Shown: positions 1-11,290, counted from the first letter of the stretch. The stretch: DNA of 64,000 nucleotides from Antilocapra americana (GCA_007570785.1 ML664175.1:8570225-8634224), one strand, 5' to 3'. Notes: a model not told the origin generated them from the sequence alone. Numbers and translations are program-made.

Positions 1-3000
1 ATATCCCACTCTGGATATTTTTTCCTAAGAAAACAAAACACTAATTTGAAAAGATATAAGCATCCCTGTATGTATTATCATTGTTCACAATAGCCAAGAT
101 AGAGAAGTAACCTAATGGATAAAGAAGATGTGATGTATAAAAACAATGGAGTATTACTCAGCTATTAAAAAAAAAATGAAATCTTGCTATTTGCAACAAC
201 ATGGATGGATCTGTAGGGTATCATGCTAAGTGAAACAAGTCACACAAAGAAAAACAAGCACCATATGAGTTCACTCACACAAAGAATCTAAAAAACAAAA
301 ATCAGTTCAAATCAATCACTCAGTCATGTCCAACTCTTTGTGATCCCATGGACTGCAGCATACCAGGCCTCCCTGTCCTTCACCAACTCCTAGAGTTTAT
401 TTAAACTCATGTCCATTGAGTCGGTGATGCAATCCAACCATCTCATCCTCTGTCATCCCCTTTTCCTCCTGCTTTCAATCTTTCCCAGCACCAGGGTCTT
501 TTCAAATGAGTCAGTTCTTCACATCAGGTGGCCAAAGTACTGGAGTTTCCGCTTCAACATCAGTCCTACCAATGAATATTTCAGACTGATTTCCTTTAGG
601 ATGGACTGGTTGGATCTCCTTGCAGTCCAAGGGACTCTCAAGAGTCTTCTCCAACACCACACTTCAAAAGCATCAATTCTTCAGTGCTCAGCTTTTTAAT
701 AGTCAAACTCTCACATCCACACATGAATACTGGAAAAACCATAGCCTCGACCAGAAAGACCTTTGTTAGCAAAGGAATGTCTCTGCTTTTCAATATGCTG
801 TCTAGGTTGGTCATAACTTCCCTTCCAAGGAGTAAATGTCTTTTAATTTCATGGCTGCAATCACCATCTGCAGTGATTTTGGAGCCAAGAAAAATAAAGT
901 CAGCCACTGCTTCTCCATCTATTTACCATGAAGTGAGGGGACCAGATGCCATGATCTTAGTTTTCTGAATGTCGAGCTTTAAGCCAATGTTTTCACTCTC
1001 CTCTTTCACTTTCATCAAGAGGCTCTTTAGTTCCTCTTCACTTTCTGCCAGAAGGGTGGTGTCATCTGCATATCTGAGGTTATTGATATTTCTCCCAGAA
1101 ATCTTAATTCCAGCTTGTGCTTCATCCAGCCCAGCATTTCTCATGATGTACTCTGCATATAAGTTAAATGAGCAGGGTGACAATATAGCCTTGACATACT
1201 CCTTTTCCTATTTGGAACATGTCTGCAGTTCCATGTCCAGTTCTAACTGTTGCTTCCTGACCTGCATACAGATTTCTCAAGAGGCAGGATGCTGGAGCAG
1301 CAAGTGGAGGAGATACCCCACGTTCAAGGTCAGGAGTGGCAGCTGTGCTTCTTTGGGCCAGTTGTGTGGAGATAACCCATGTCCAAGGTCAGAGAAATCC
1401 CAGTAAGAGTGGCTGTGAGGAGATTCCCCAGGTCCAATGGCAAAGGAGAAGCCCCAGCAAGATGGTAGGAGGGGCTAACTCGTGTTTAGAATCAAACCCC
1501 ATTCCTGCCAGAGACACTCAGAGGGCTCAAACAAATCTTGGGTGTGCCAGGACCCAGAGACCCCACAAAGACTGAGACAGAACTGTGTTTGAGTGTCTCC
1601 TGTGGAGGTACGGGTTGGCAGTGGTCTGCAGCAGGGACAGGGGCTCTGGGTGCAGCAGATTTGGGGATGGTATAAGCCCTCTTGGAGAAGGTCGCCATTA
1701 ACCCCATCATAGAGCTGCCAGAACTTACAGCGAACTGGGAAATAGACTCTTGGAGGGCACAACAGAAGCTTGTGCGCCGAGACCCAGGAGAAAGGAGCAG
1801 TGACTCCCAAAGATACTGTTCTGGACTTGCCTGTGGGTGTCCGGGAGTCTCAGGTGGAGTTGTGGGTCAGTGGAGGCCTGCTGCAGGATTGGGGGCACTG
1901 AGTATAGCAGTGTGTGCATGGGATCTTTTGAGGGAGGTCACCATTATCTTCATTACCTCCACCATAGTTTGTCTCCCAGTTAAATAGCAGGGAGGGAACA
2001 CAGCTCCACCCATCAACAGAAAATTGGATTAAAGATTTACTGAGCATGGCCCCGCCCATTAAAACAAGTCCCAGTTTCCCCCTCAGTCAGTCTCTCCCCC
2101 TTTGTCAGCAAGCTTCTATAAGCATCTTATCCTGGCAGACAGTCTGAAAACCACAATCACAGAAAACTAGCCAATCTGATCACATGGACCACAGCCTTGT
2201 CTATCTGAATGAAACTATGAGCCATGCCTTGTAGGGTCACCCAAGACAGACAGGTCATGGTGGAGAGTTCTGACAAAATGTGGTCCACTGGAGAAGGGAA
2301 TGGCAAACTACTTCAGTATTCTTACCTTGAGAACTCCATAAACAAAAAACAAAAATGAATAAATATTAAAAAAAAAAAAAGAGTCACAGATACAGAAAAC
2401 AAACAAGGTGCTTGACAGAGCAGGGAGAGGGAAAAGGTGAGGAAGATTAAGAGGTACAAACTTTCAGGTATAAAATAAATGAGTAATAGGGATGAAATGT
2501 ACTGCTTGGGGAATACTGTCAATAATAATGTAATATATTTGTGTTGTAATAGATAGTAACTAGACTTACTGTGGTGATCAATTTGTAATGAATAGAAATA
2601 TCAAAATCACTATAGTGTGCACCAGAAATTAATATATAATTGACCTATAAGGTCAATTCAATTATACTTTGAAAACCAGAGGTGACAGGTAGGGGGAAGG
2701 AGAACTGGATGACTGTGATCAAAAGGTAAAAACTTCGAAGTTATAAGATTAATAAATACTAGAGATGCAATGTTCAGCTGGATTAATATAATTAGCACTG
2801 CTGTATGTTATATTAGAATGTTGTTAAGGGAATAAATCCTAGGTGTTCTCACTATAATAGAAAACAATTATTCTTTTGCTTTTATTCTGTATCTACATGA
2901 GAAGTTGAATGCTCTCTAATGATAATTATATCATGATGTACAACAGGTAAGTCAAATCATTATGTTGTACACAAATGTATACAGGGCTGTACTCCAGTCT

Positions 3001-3020
3001 CAATAAAACTGGGGAAAAAA
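1..3020 (+). mobile_element. L1 LINE 3' region, split by a BovB insertion
   Basis: Bases 1-302 match the end of L1 ORF2 and its 3' UTR in the plus sense, including the 'acaatggagtattactcagc' and 'caacatggatggatct' blocks. The same element resumes at 2357 with 'gagtcacagatacagaaaac' and runs through a typical L1 3' UTR ('atagatagtaactagactta') to an A-run near 3013-3022. A second, similar L1 3'-UTR-like segment begins around 2690, so this may be two L1 ends side by side. The interruption at 303-2343 is the BovB annotated separately. No coding capacity remains. Confidence 0.75.
303..2343 (-). mobile_element. BovB LINE with 5' inversion (twin-priming structure)
   Basis: Bases 303 to about 1285 are the BovB 3' third in antisense. 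The minus strand carries part of the reverse transcriptase with the YADD motif (NLRYADDTTLLAESEEELKS, about 1080-1020) and the C-terminal region, ending at the BovB tail 'cagttca' at 303. From about 1290 to 2343 the sequence switches to the BovB 5' leader in the plus sense, with repeated 'gagataccccac...caaggtcag' units and then 'gggaatggcaaactacttcagt'. The whole unit is bounded by a perfect 13-bp duplication, AAAAAACAAAAAT, at 290-302 and 2344-2356. That supports one insertion with an inverted 5' part and a large internal deletion, rather than two insertions. It is dead: frames are broken and most of ORF2 is missing. Confidence 0.85.
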
Positions 3021-3057
3021 AAATATGATAAGTACCAAAATCCACTAAGTCGTACCC

Positions 3058-3174
3058 TTTTTTCTTTTGCAACACTATATGGCATACAGGATCTTAGTCC
3101 CTCAATGAGGGATCAAACCTGCACCCATGGCAATGGAAGTGTAAAGTCATAACAACTGGACCTCCAAGGAAGTT
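3058..3174 (-). mobile_element. CHR-type tRNA-Glu SINE (antisense)
   Basis: Reads as the antisense of the cetartiodactyl CHR SINE: 'ggatcttagtccctc...gggatcaaacctgcaccc...actggacctccaaggaag'. It interrupts another L1-like 3' terminus (about 3025-3057 and 3175-3240). No tRNA function is implied. Confidence 0.75.
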
Positions 3175-3240
3175 CTTAATTGTACACTTTACATGATTGA
3201 ATTGTATGATATGTGGATTATGTATCAAGGAAGCCACTTT

Positions 3241-5321
3241 AAAAAAACCTCTGCACCTTCACCATCTCCTATTTTACTCTACACTTCTGTTTTCTCTATA
3301 CACACTACAAAAGGAGAAAATACATAGTTTTTACGTATATCAAGAAAGGAAGTGATGGGCAAGAGTCCAGCAAGAGCCCATAACTGAATCATATTTAGCA
3401 CCCATCTATGATGCTTTTCTCCAAAATTCCCTCTTATCATAAGAGAAAAAAAAGTTGAAACATTGTTATTTTTCCAGAAATCTGGGTTCTGGAATACTAT
3501 TTCGATTTGCACAATTCTAAGCAGTTACAGAATGGTATGCCAGTACATTTCCACAACAACAAGAAAAAAATAGTTCTGGTGACTGAGATCTAGTGCAAAA
3601 CGGGAACAGAGAGATGTTTTAGAGACTGTATTTTTATTCAGACTCAGGAATACAAAGTTGACAGAATGAGAAAACAGTTTCAGAAGTGACACAAAATGGG
3701 AATGTTTAGGCGCCTAAACTTTTTGACTTCTTGTAGATTTAATAATTTCAGTGAGCAAGAGGTGGGGAGTCCTAACATAGACAGTCTAACATATCTTCTT
3801 TCCTACTCATGCTGTGACACAGTGGGCTAGGTAGGAGGAAAGCATATTAATTCACTTACAAGTCCTCTTCATAATCAAATGAGAGGTTGAAAAGAATGGA
3901 AGGGTGATATTGGGAATTCAGACAGTGTTGTTTTTCAAAATAATGCAATGAGAGCCTGTGTATCTGACATTACTGGTAACAATTAGTAAATGAATAAAAG
4001 TCAGTAAGGGTAGGGAATTATACAAAATGATGCACCCATTAAAATTTTTGTTTTAACTGATTAAATCCATAGTCATTGATAAATCTTTTGATGTAGGATC
4101 GAAGTCTTTGCTTTTAATATGACAGAAATGACAATGATCTGATAGCAATATTTATTAGTGGTTTGCCTTTAGCAAATCTTTCCAAAACATTCAATGGAGC
4201 TTTCAGCAAAACAATTCTCTTTTCATACTTTGGTTTATATAATATTTAACTAAATTACTAATTGCAATATCAAGTACAACTGTTACAAAGAGCTTTGGGA
4301 ACAAACACAGTTGACTCGTGGGAAGCATGTAACTCAACTGACATGGCGAGAGCTAGGCAGCAGAGTTGTTTTTGAATCATTAATAGATGTTGAAGTTTAT
4401 TGAAAGCTTGTACTACATATATCAAAATAACCATGAAAGAGTTCTTAGTCAATTAAGATACTGAATTGGGATTTCTGAAGCTAAACCATCCTTACTTGAT
4501 CTGATATCTGTAATATACCAATGGACTTAGGGATTACTATTTGGAATTATCACATGGCATTCTTAAGTAGACCTATAATTATTTTTTCCTGTGCTATCTT
4601 TATTTGGCTTAAGGTCATACTAGCCTAAAAAAAATGAGTTGGGAGGTTTTCCTCTTTATTTCTAAAATGTATATATCACATTGATTTTCTTTCCTTGAAA
4701 ATTTGGTAGAACTCTCCCATAAAGCCAGTTTTGTCTAAAGTTTTTGGGGATGAGGGGATGAGGGCCTTTAATCACCACTTCAAATTCAAATATTCTCTTT
4801 CTTCTTACATCAATTTTGTAATTTTACATTTTTCAAGAAACTTAGCTCATCTAATTTTTAAAACATTTTTGAAATAGTCTTTTTAAATCACTTTTGTTAA
4901 AGAAGACTCTAGGTTGTGACCTCCTGGGAACTTCAGAAGTCCTCTTATATTATAGTCTGTATCCCTCTTGACACTAACCCTCAAGACCTGCCTCCTTTCA
5001 TTTTAGCACACAGCTCTCAAAGTGGAGAAGGATGCTAAAAAGGGAAGAAGGCTTGAAGACCAGTATGCCTGCCTGCACCAACTGTAAACTACCACTGCCC
5101 CAGCCAGACTCATCTCTGCACTGTTAGACAGCTGTCAGGACAGCTATTATTTTCCTCCTTCATGGTAGCAATGCAGCCAACCACAAGCTACTCAGGTAAA
5201 CACCAAGGTAAGGAATCTTATAGAGATGCACACCTAAACTCCTCTCTCACCCTACATATTGCCTATAGTGCTCACTTATTTGACATTTAACCACTGTGAT
5301 CAAGCTTGTATTTGTGGCAGG
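3241..5321. other. No gene or recent repeat recognised
   Basis: AT-rich intergenic sequence. Reading frames are short and show no recognisable domain, and I found no obvious tandem repeats. Diverged ancient repeats cannot be excluded by eye. Confidence 0.5.
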
Positions 5322-6312
5322 CTCTGTATACAATCAGGAAGCAAAAGTTAGAACTGGACATTGAACAACAGACTGGTTCCAAATAGGAAAAAGAGTACAT
5401 CAAGGCTGTATATTGTCACCCTGCTTATTTAACTTTTATGCAGAGTACATCATGAGAAACGCTGGGCTGGAGGAAGCACAAGCTGGAATCAAGATTGCTA
5501 GGAGAAATATCAATAACCTCAGATATGTAGATGATACCACCCTTCTGGCAGAAAGTGAAGAAGAACTAAAGATCTTTTGATGAAAGTGAAAGAGGAGAGT
5601 GAAAAAGTTGGCTTAAAGCTAGACATTCAGAAAACTAAGATCATGGCATCTAGTCCCATCACTTCATGGCAAATAGATGGGGAAACAGTGGAAACAGTGG
5701 CTGACTTTATTTTTCTGAGCTCCAAAATCACTGCAGATGGTGACTGCAGCCATAAAATTAAAAGACGCTTACTCCTTGAAAGGAAAGTTATGACCAACCT
5801 GGACAGCATATTGAAAAGCAGAGACATTACTTTGCCAACAAAGGTCTTTCTGGTCAAGGCTGTGGTTTTTGCAGCAGTCATGTATGGATTTGAGAGTGGG
5901 ACTATAAAGAAAACTGGGTGCAGAAGAATTGATGCTTTTGAAGTGTAGTGTTGGAGAAGACTCTTGAGAGTCCCTTGGGCTGCAAGGAGATCCAACCAGT
6001 CCACCCTGAAGGAGATCAGTCCTGGGTGTTCATTGGAAGGACTGATGTTGAAGCTGAAATTCCAATATTTTAGCAACCTGATGCGAAGAGCTGACTCATT
6101 TGAAAAGACCTTGATGCTGGGAAAGATTGAAGGCAGGAGGAGAAGGGGATGACAGAGGAAGAGATGGTTGGATGGCATCACTGACTCAATGGCCATCAGT
6201 TTGGGTAAACTCTGGGAGTTGGTGATGGACAGGGAGGCCTAGCCTGCTGCAGTTCATGAGGTCGCTAAGAGTCGGACACGACTGAGCGACTGAATTGAAC
6301 TGAACTGAACTG
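5322..6312 (+). mobile_element. BovB LINE, 3' third, 5'-truncated
   Basis: Starts in the reverse-transcriptase region ('caggaagcaaaagttagaac') and runs to the BovB 3' tail of TGAAC units at 6301-6312. The palm C motif reads YVDD instead of YADD (NLRYVDDTTLLAESEEELK). A frameshift follows just after it, near 5568-5576, and a further frame break separates the segment ending near 5948 from the C-terminal LKLKFQYF region. Non-functional. It sits tail to tail with the next element. Confidence 0.9.
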
Positions 6313-6329
6313 TCCAAAGTACTAGGAAA

Positions 6330-6729
6330 CAGTTCAGTTCAGTTCAGCTCAGTTGCTCATTCATGTCCGACTCAATGCAACCCCATGGACTGCAGCATTC
6401 CAGGTCTCCCTGTCCATCACCAACTCCCAGAGTTTGCCCAAACTCATGTCCATTGAGTCGGTGATGCCATCCAACCATCTCATCCTCTGTCATCCCCTTC
6501 TCCTCCCACCTTCAATCTTTCCCAGCATCAGGGTCTTTTCAAATGAATCAGTTCTTCACATCAGGAGGCCAAAGTATTAGAGTTTCAGCTTCAGCATCAA
6601 TTTTTTCAATGAGTATTCAGGACTGATTTCCTTTAGGATGGACTGGTTGGATCTCCTTGCAGTCTAGGGGGCTCTCAAAAGTCTTCTCCAACACCACGGT
6701 TCAAAAGCATCAATTCTTCGGCACTCACA
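6330..6729 (-). mobile_element. BovB LINE 3' end (antisense)
   Basis: Begins with the antisense BovB tail ('cagttcagttcagttcag') and covers about the last 400 bp of the element, ending at 'caattcttcggcactca'. Only 17 bp separate it from the plus-strand BovB at 5322-6312, giving about 400 bp of inverted repeat with a very short loop. No clear TSD was found for either copy. Confidence 0.9.
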
Positions 6730-6870
6730 ACATTTAAAGGAGTCTGCCCTTTCGGAGTTATAGTCTAGTGTTACCCTGTCCAACAGAAATCTAATGCAGC
6801 AACATATATAATTTTAAATTTTATAGTAGCCACATCTTTAAAAAGAAACAGGTAAGTTTAATGTTAATAA

Positions 6871-7443
6871 TGATACTGGCTGAATGAGCACCCATCCTCC
6901 AACTCATATGTTGAAATCCTAATCTCCAGTACTTCAGAATGTGACTGTATCTGGAGTTAGGACCTTTAAAGAGGTCTTATCTTAATTAAGTTAAAATGAG
7001 GTCGATGGGATGGGCCCTACTTCAGTGAGACTAGTGTCCTTAGAAAAAGAGGCAATTAGGACACAGACACATACAGAGGGATGACAATATGAAGATACAT
7101 GGAGAAGACAGCCATTGAAAAGCCAACAAGAGAGGCCTCAGAAGAAACAAACTCTGCTGACATCTAGACCTTGAACTTCTAAGCTCCAGATCTGTGGGAA
7201 AATCAATTTCTGTTGTTTAAGCTATTCAGTCTATATCCAAGTGGAGCTAGTGATGAAGAATCCAGCTGCCAATGCAAGAAACACAAGGTATGTCAGTTGC
7301 ATCCCTGGGTCAGGAAGATCCCCTGGAGGAGGAAATGGTAACCCACTCCAATATTCTTGCCTGGAAAATTGCATGGACAGAGGAGCCTGGCAAGCTACAG
7401 TCCATGCAGCTACTTTGTTACAGCCGCCCTAGAAACTAATATA
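6871..7443 (+). mobile_element. MLT1 (ERVL-MaLR) LTR, interrupted by Bov-tA
   Basis: Matches the MLT1 LTR: 'catatgttgaaatcctaatc', 'gaatgtgactgtatctggag', 'aattaagttaaaatgaggtc', 'aatttctgttgtttaagc', then 'gttacagccgccctagaaac'. It is flanked by the 5-bp repeat AATAA at 6866-6870 and 7444-7448, the TSD length expected for this class. It is therefore a solo LTR inside the older DNA transposon. Confidence 0.7.
7234..7410 (+). mobile_element. Bov-tA SINE
   Basis: A tRNA-derived head ('gatgaagaatccagctgcca') is followed by the BovB-derived body ('actccaatattcttgcctgg', 'cagaggagcctggcaagc'). It is inserted within the MLT1 LTR, splitting 'cagtctat' from 'actttgttacagc'. Confidence 0.85.
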
Positions 7444-7809
7444 AATAATGTTTTATTTAATCCACTATATCCAAAACATTATCATCTCAGTATGTAAGTA
7501 ATATAAAAATGAATTAGTGACATATATCACCTTCCCTTTTTTAGAGTAAGTCTTCAAATAAAAAATCTGGCGGGGGTGAGGGGATGAGATATTTTATCTT
7601 TGCAGTACATCTCAATTTAGACTGGCCCCATTGTAAGCACTCCATAGCCACCTGAGTCTGGTGGCTACCACATTGGACAATAGAGATCTGGACCAACTCT
7701 CTTCCAAACATTTTATTTCACACACTCTGAAACCCAGGCAAGATCTTTGCCTCAGTGTTCCTTGGAGTTTGTTTGTTTATATTAGTCTACCAGACCCACT
7801 GATTTCCCT

Positions 7810-8030
7810 CTGGCTTCTGTAGCATGGTGGTGCAAGTGGTAAAGAATCCATCTGCCAGTGTAGGAAACAAAAGCAATGAGAGTTTGACCTTTAGGTTAGA
7901 TCTTCCCAACCTAGGGACTGGAGTAGGAAATGGCAGCCCACTCCAGTTTTCTTGCCTGGAAAATTCCTGTCAAGCTACAGTCCATGGGGTTGCAGAGTCA
8001 TACATGACTAAGTGACTGAGCACATACACA
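7810..8030 (+). mobile_element. Bov-tA SINE
   Basis: 'ggtaaagaatccatctgcca' head and 'cactccagttttcttgcctg' body, ending 'gactaagtgactgagcac'. The sequence around 'agtttgacctttaggtt' is degraded relative to the usual 'cgatccctgggt'. Confidence 0.85.
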
Positions 8031-8781
8031 CACAGAAAGGGATTCAGGAAGCCCGGCTGGGATGATCATCTTATCAGGAATCGGAAGTCTCCAAACAGGA
8101 CTGAAGGTAGGGTTTGAACACACACTGCTCATGGTTAGTATTCAAATCAAAGAGTACAGTAATGACTCAGTCATCTCCTTGCTCAGCCTTCCACAAGTTT
8201 GCCCTCTCTAGATAGCTGGGATTTTCCACAGCTTCAAAAACAAAGAAAGTAACTAGGATATTCAGTTTTCAATGTGCCCTTGGGCCTATGAGAAGAAATA
8301 GTATAGAACCCCTCCACTTCCAGATTCCCCATAGAAAAGACCCACTTGTGTAAAAGACCCTCCTGAGAGACACACAAACCAAAGACAGCTTGATTCCCAT
8401 CTAGTAAAAGGAAGAACCACTTAGTGCTACACTTCAAGCATTCCCTTCCCCTTCATGTTGAGCACTGGAATTTCAGCTTTCATCTTCACTTCTGAAGTTC
8501 TGATACATGAACTTCTAATAAAAATTTTTTAAGTACATGTAATCTGGATATCAACTGGTGTTTACCTATTTCTTAAGTCTAGATAAAGACAGATTAAAAT
8601 CTCCATGTTATCAATTGTAGAAAAATTCAGTGGCAGCCTTGGGATTTCTGCTCATTTCTTCAGTGGTGCTTGAGGATAGGGGGGACCTCCAAACGGCTGA
8701 CTCTGCATTGCGTCTGTTGAGAATACCAAGATCAGCAGTTCTCTCATCATCCGCTCCTATTGAGCTCAACTCTGCTCTGCC
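8031..8781. other. No gene or repeat recognised
   Basis: Unique-looking intergenic sequence. Reading frames up to about 67 codons on the minus strand show no homology that I recognise. Confidence 0.45.
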
Positions 8782-8991
8782 ATGTTGTTCTTTAGTCGCT
8801 AAGTCATGTCTGACTCTGCGACTCCATGGACTAAACCCCCCAGGCTCCTCTGTCCATGGGATTTCCCAGGGAAGAATACTGAAATGGGTTACCATTTCCT
8901 TCTCCAGGGGATCTTCCTGAGCCAGAGATCGAACCCACATCTCCCACATTGGCAGGCAGATTCTTCACCTCTGAGCCACCAGGGAACCCAC
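8782..8991 (-). mobile_element. Bov-tA SINE (antisense)
   Basis: 'agtcgctaagtcatgtctga' through 'gattcttcacctctgagcca', i.e. the full SINE in antisense. Confidence 0.9.
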
Positions 8992-10407
8992 CCTACTCTG
9001 CCATGGGTTGTTCTTATCCTTAATTTCAACCCAATACACCCTCCAGTGAAGGCCTTTTGAATAAGGAGAAAATATAACTGAACATTTTGGAAAGAAAAAT
9101 CTACATTGCAACAGAAATAATTTAAAATTCAAAGACAGACATCTGTATTGCTAAAGGTTGCTTGGTCATTTCCTTGCCTTGGGCACCAGTTACCCTCCAT
9201 GTTGCTGCTTTTCTCTCTCCTCCTTCTGATTTCTCTTCTGTCTCTCCTTCTACCTCCAGCCCCCTCTAAATCCCTGTTCATTTCTAAGGCACCCCACTTC
9301 AACTGTCATGAGTTTGCCTCAGCTCCTGCAGATCCCCACACTCAACCCTATGATCACATCTTTGCTTCAAGTAGCTTATCAAGGTATTTCTGCTCTTTAA
9401 AATGTATCTATCCCTATATCTCAAAAGGTCTCAATTGGATCAGTTTCAAGATTTGGATACATATCTCTTTCTGTAAAATTAAATGACATCCTTTTTTCTC
9501 TTTCCTTCTTCTTTTCCATCACCTTGTGCTCTTTCTCTTCATTCTCTCTCCACTTACAGACCTATATTCCCCTCTTGGCAGCATCCTATTTTAAAAATAA
9601 AAATGATATAATCTTCTAGTTTATTTTTATAGTTCCTTGTTTGAACTCTCTCTAAGAGCCAAAGGCAAGTCGATACTGCATTTAAGTGTTTTTTCACTGG
9701 GGCACTTGTATCCTAATAGAAGATCTAGGACCTCGCCAAGATGACCAAAACAAGTAAAAATAAAGGCGACCTAATCTTGAGCACAAGGCACAGTTATCTA
9801 AAAACAAGAGTAATCTCTTGGCCTTCTAGTCTTTGGTGGGGCAACACTGGACATGAGCAGACAGTTAGTCTTCTTACAAATAAGAAATATGATTTAGAGG
9901 AGTCTAAAACCAGAGGGAAAGTAGACAGATGGTGTAACTTACTTTCATCTCTATTAAAATCTCAGCATCTCAAACAAAGGGCACCTTAATTAGTTGTGCG
10001 CCCAACTGTCTGGTAATGGAGAAGGGTCACTCTTCAAGAAAGGACCTACAGTGTTACAGTGTGTGTTAGCCCTTAGGAACTAGGTTGTGCTCTCATCACC
10101 TCTCCTTCCCAGCAGGTATTTCCTCGCCCTCTGACCTCACCCAGCAGCTGTTTCATCCATGCCTTCTTTACATCACTTACCTGTTCTACCTTCTGTTACA
10201 TGGGTTTACCTTTACACCTTTTTTCCTTGTTAGAAATGAATTCCCTGAGGGCCTTGGTACTTGTTCTTCTCTTAAATAAATGTTTCTCTGATAAAATGTC
10301 ATTTTAACAGAGAGGCCGTCCCAAACCACCCTACCTCCATCACCTCTCTCTCCATTCCCTGCTTGATTTTTCTTTATAGTTTTTACTACTACTTGCTTGA
10401 CCTCATG
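8992..10407. other. No gene recognised; pyrimidine-rich stretch
   Basis: Includes a C/T-rich segment around 9190-9280 and 9490-9560 that opens a 112-codon plus-strand frame of low complexity (Leu/Ser-rich). I see no domain and do not regard it as a gene. Confidence 0.45.
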
Positions 10408-10622
10408 CTTCCCAGGTGGCGCCAGTGGTAAAGAATCCACCTGCCAATGCAGGAGACATAGAGACGTGGTTTCGATCCCTGGGTCGGGAAGATCTGCTGG
10501 AGAAGAGTACGACAACCCACTCCAGTATCCTTACCCATAGAATCCCATGGACAGAGGAGCCTGGCAGGCTACAGTACATAGGGTTGCAAAGAGTTGGACA
10601 CGACTGAAGCGACTTAGCATGC
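10408..10622 (+). mobile_element. Bov-tA SINE
   Basis: 'gtggtaaagaatccacctgc' to 'gacacgactgaagcgactta'. A well-preserved full-length copy, followed about 45 bp downstream by another copy in the same orientation. Confidence 0.92.
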
Positions 10623-10668
10623 ACACACTACTTGACATACATTTTTGTCTCACAAATGCATATCCTAG

Positions 10669-10848
10669 GGCTTTCCTGGTGGCTTAGTGGTAAAGAATTT
10701 ACCTGCAGTGCAGGAGACATGGGCTTGATCCCTGGAGAAGGAAATGGCAACCCACTCCAGTATTCTTTCCTGGGAAATCCCACGGACAGAGGAGCTTGGA
10801 GGGCTACACTCCACCGTCACAAGAGCTGGACATGACTGAGCAATGAAA
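10669..10848 (+). mobile_element. Bov-tA SINE
   Basis: 'gtggcttagtggtaaagaat' to 'ctggacatgactgagcaatg'. It has a short internal deletion: 'gatccctgg' runs directly into 'agaaggaaatgg'. Confidence 0.9.
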
Positions 10849-10898
10849 CCACCACCAATTACAGTCCAGGAACACAAATCACTGAGAAAAGAGACTTC

Positions 10899-10995
10899 TT
10901 CAAAAACAGATTGTGTCTGTGTGCATATATATATATATACACACACACACATATACATAAGTGATTCACTTTTCCATGCAGAAGAAAAAAAAAAA
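10899..10995 (+). mobile_element. Short retro-inserted fragment with A-tail
   Basis: A 97-bp segment ending in a run of 11 A is flanked by a 13-bp direct repeat, GAAAAGAGACTTC, at 10886-10898 and 10996-11008. The body contains the microsatellite noted next and an L1 3'-UTR-like 'gtgattcactttt'. It looks like a short, heavily truncated L1 product. Confidence 0.55.
10924..10960. repeat. (TA)n(CA)n dinucleotide microsatellite
   Basis: An AT run followed by a CA run ('tatatatacacacacacaca'). Likely length-polymorphic. Confidence 0.85.
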
Positions 10996-11179
10996 GAAAA
11001 GAGACTTCATTCCTAGCTAGCAAACCAGAGCCTGGCACACCAAAGGCATTCAATAAATATTAATTAAATGGATGAACAAATTAATCAAAATACTTATTCA
11101 TCCATCTATATATTTCTGTATCCCCCATAGGATTCAGTACAAGGCCTAGCATTTCTTGGGAACCTAGTAATTATTTGTT

Positions 11180-11290
11180 GAAAGGAGGAAAAGCAGGGGG
11201 AAGTGGAAAGGAATGAAAGAGGAAAGAAAGAAAGAAGGATGGGTGGAAGGAAGGGAGAGGGGAAGGAGGCATGAAGGAAGAACTAGATGA
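11180..11290. repeat. Purine-rich low-complexity tract
   Basis: GGAA/GAAA-rich on the plus strand with few pyrimidines. It follows short MIR-like fragments ('agcctggcacaccaaaggca' at 11027; 'aattatttgttgaa' at 11169). Confidence 0.8.

Larger units (their letters stand above)
6775..7690. mobile_element. Old MER-type DNA transposon, split by MLT1
   Basis: The left part (6775-6870: 'tccaacagaaatctaatgca', 'atagtagccacatc') and the right part (7444-7690: 'aatccactatatccaaaaca', 'ggtggctaccacattggaca') are the two ends of one mammalian non-autonomous element, most like the MER3-type hAT group. The exact family name is uncertain. A related copy lies at 59150-59490. It is interrupted by the MLT1 LTR at 6871-7443. 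Confidence 0.6.

Noticed and set aside
409..1183. Open frames on both strands through 409-1183
   Set aside because: They are sense or antisense readings of the BovB 3' region, not host genes.
5627..6196. 189-codon minus-strand frame
   Set aside because: Antisense of the BovB at 5322-6312. The same antisense peptide recurs at every BovB copy in the window.
10408..10848. tRNA genes or a CRISPR-like array from the repeated ~200-bp units
   Set aside because: The units are Bov-tA SINEs. Their tRNA-derived heads are degenerate, spacing is irregular and repeats are too long and dispersed for a CRISPR array.
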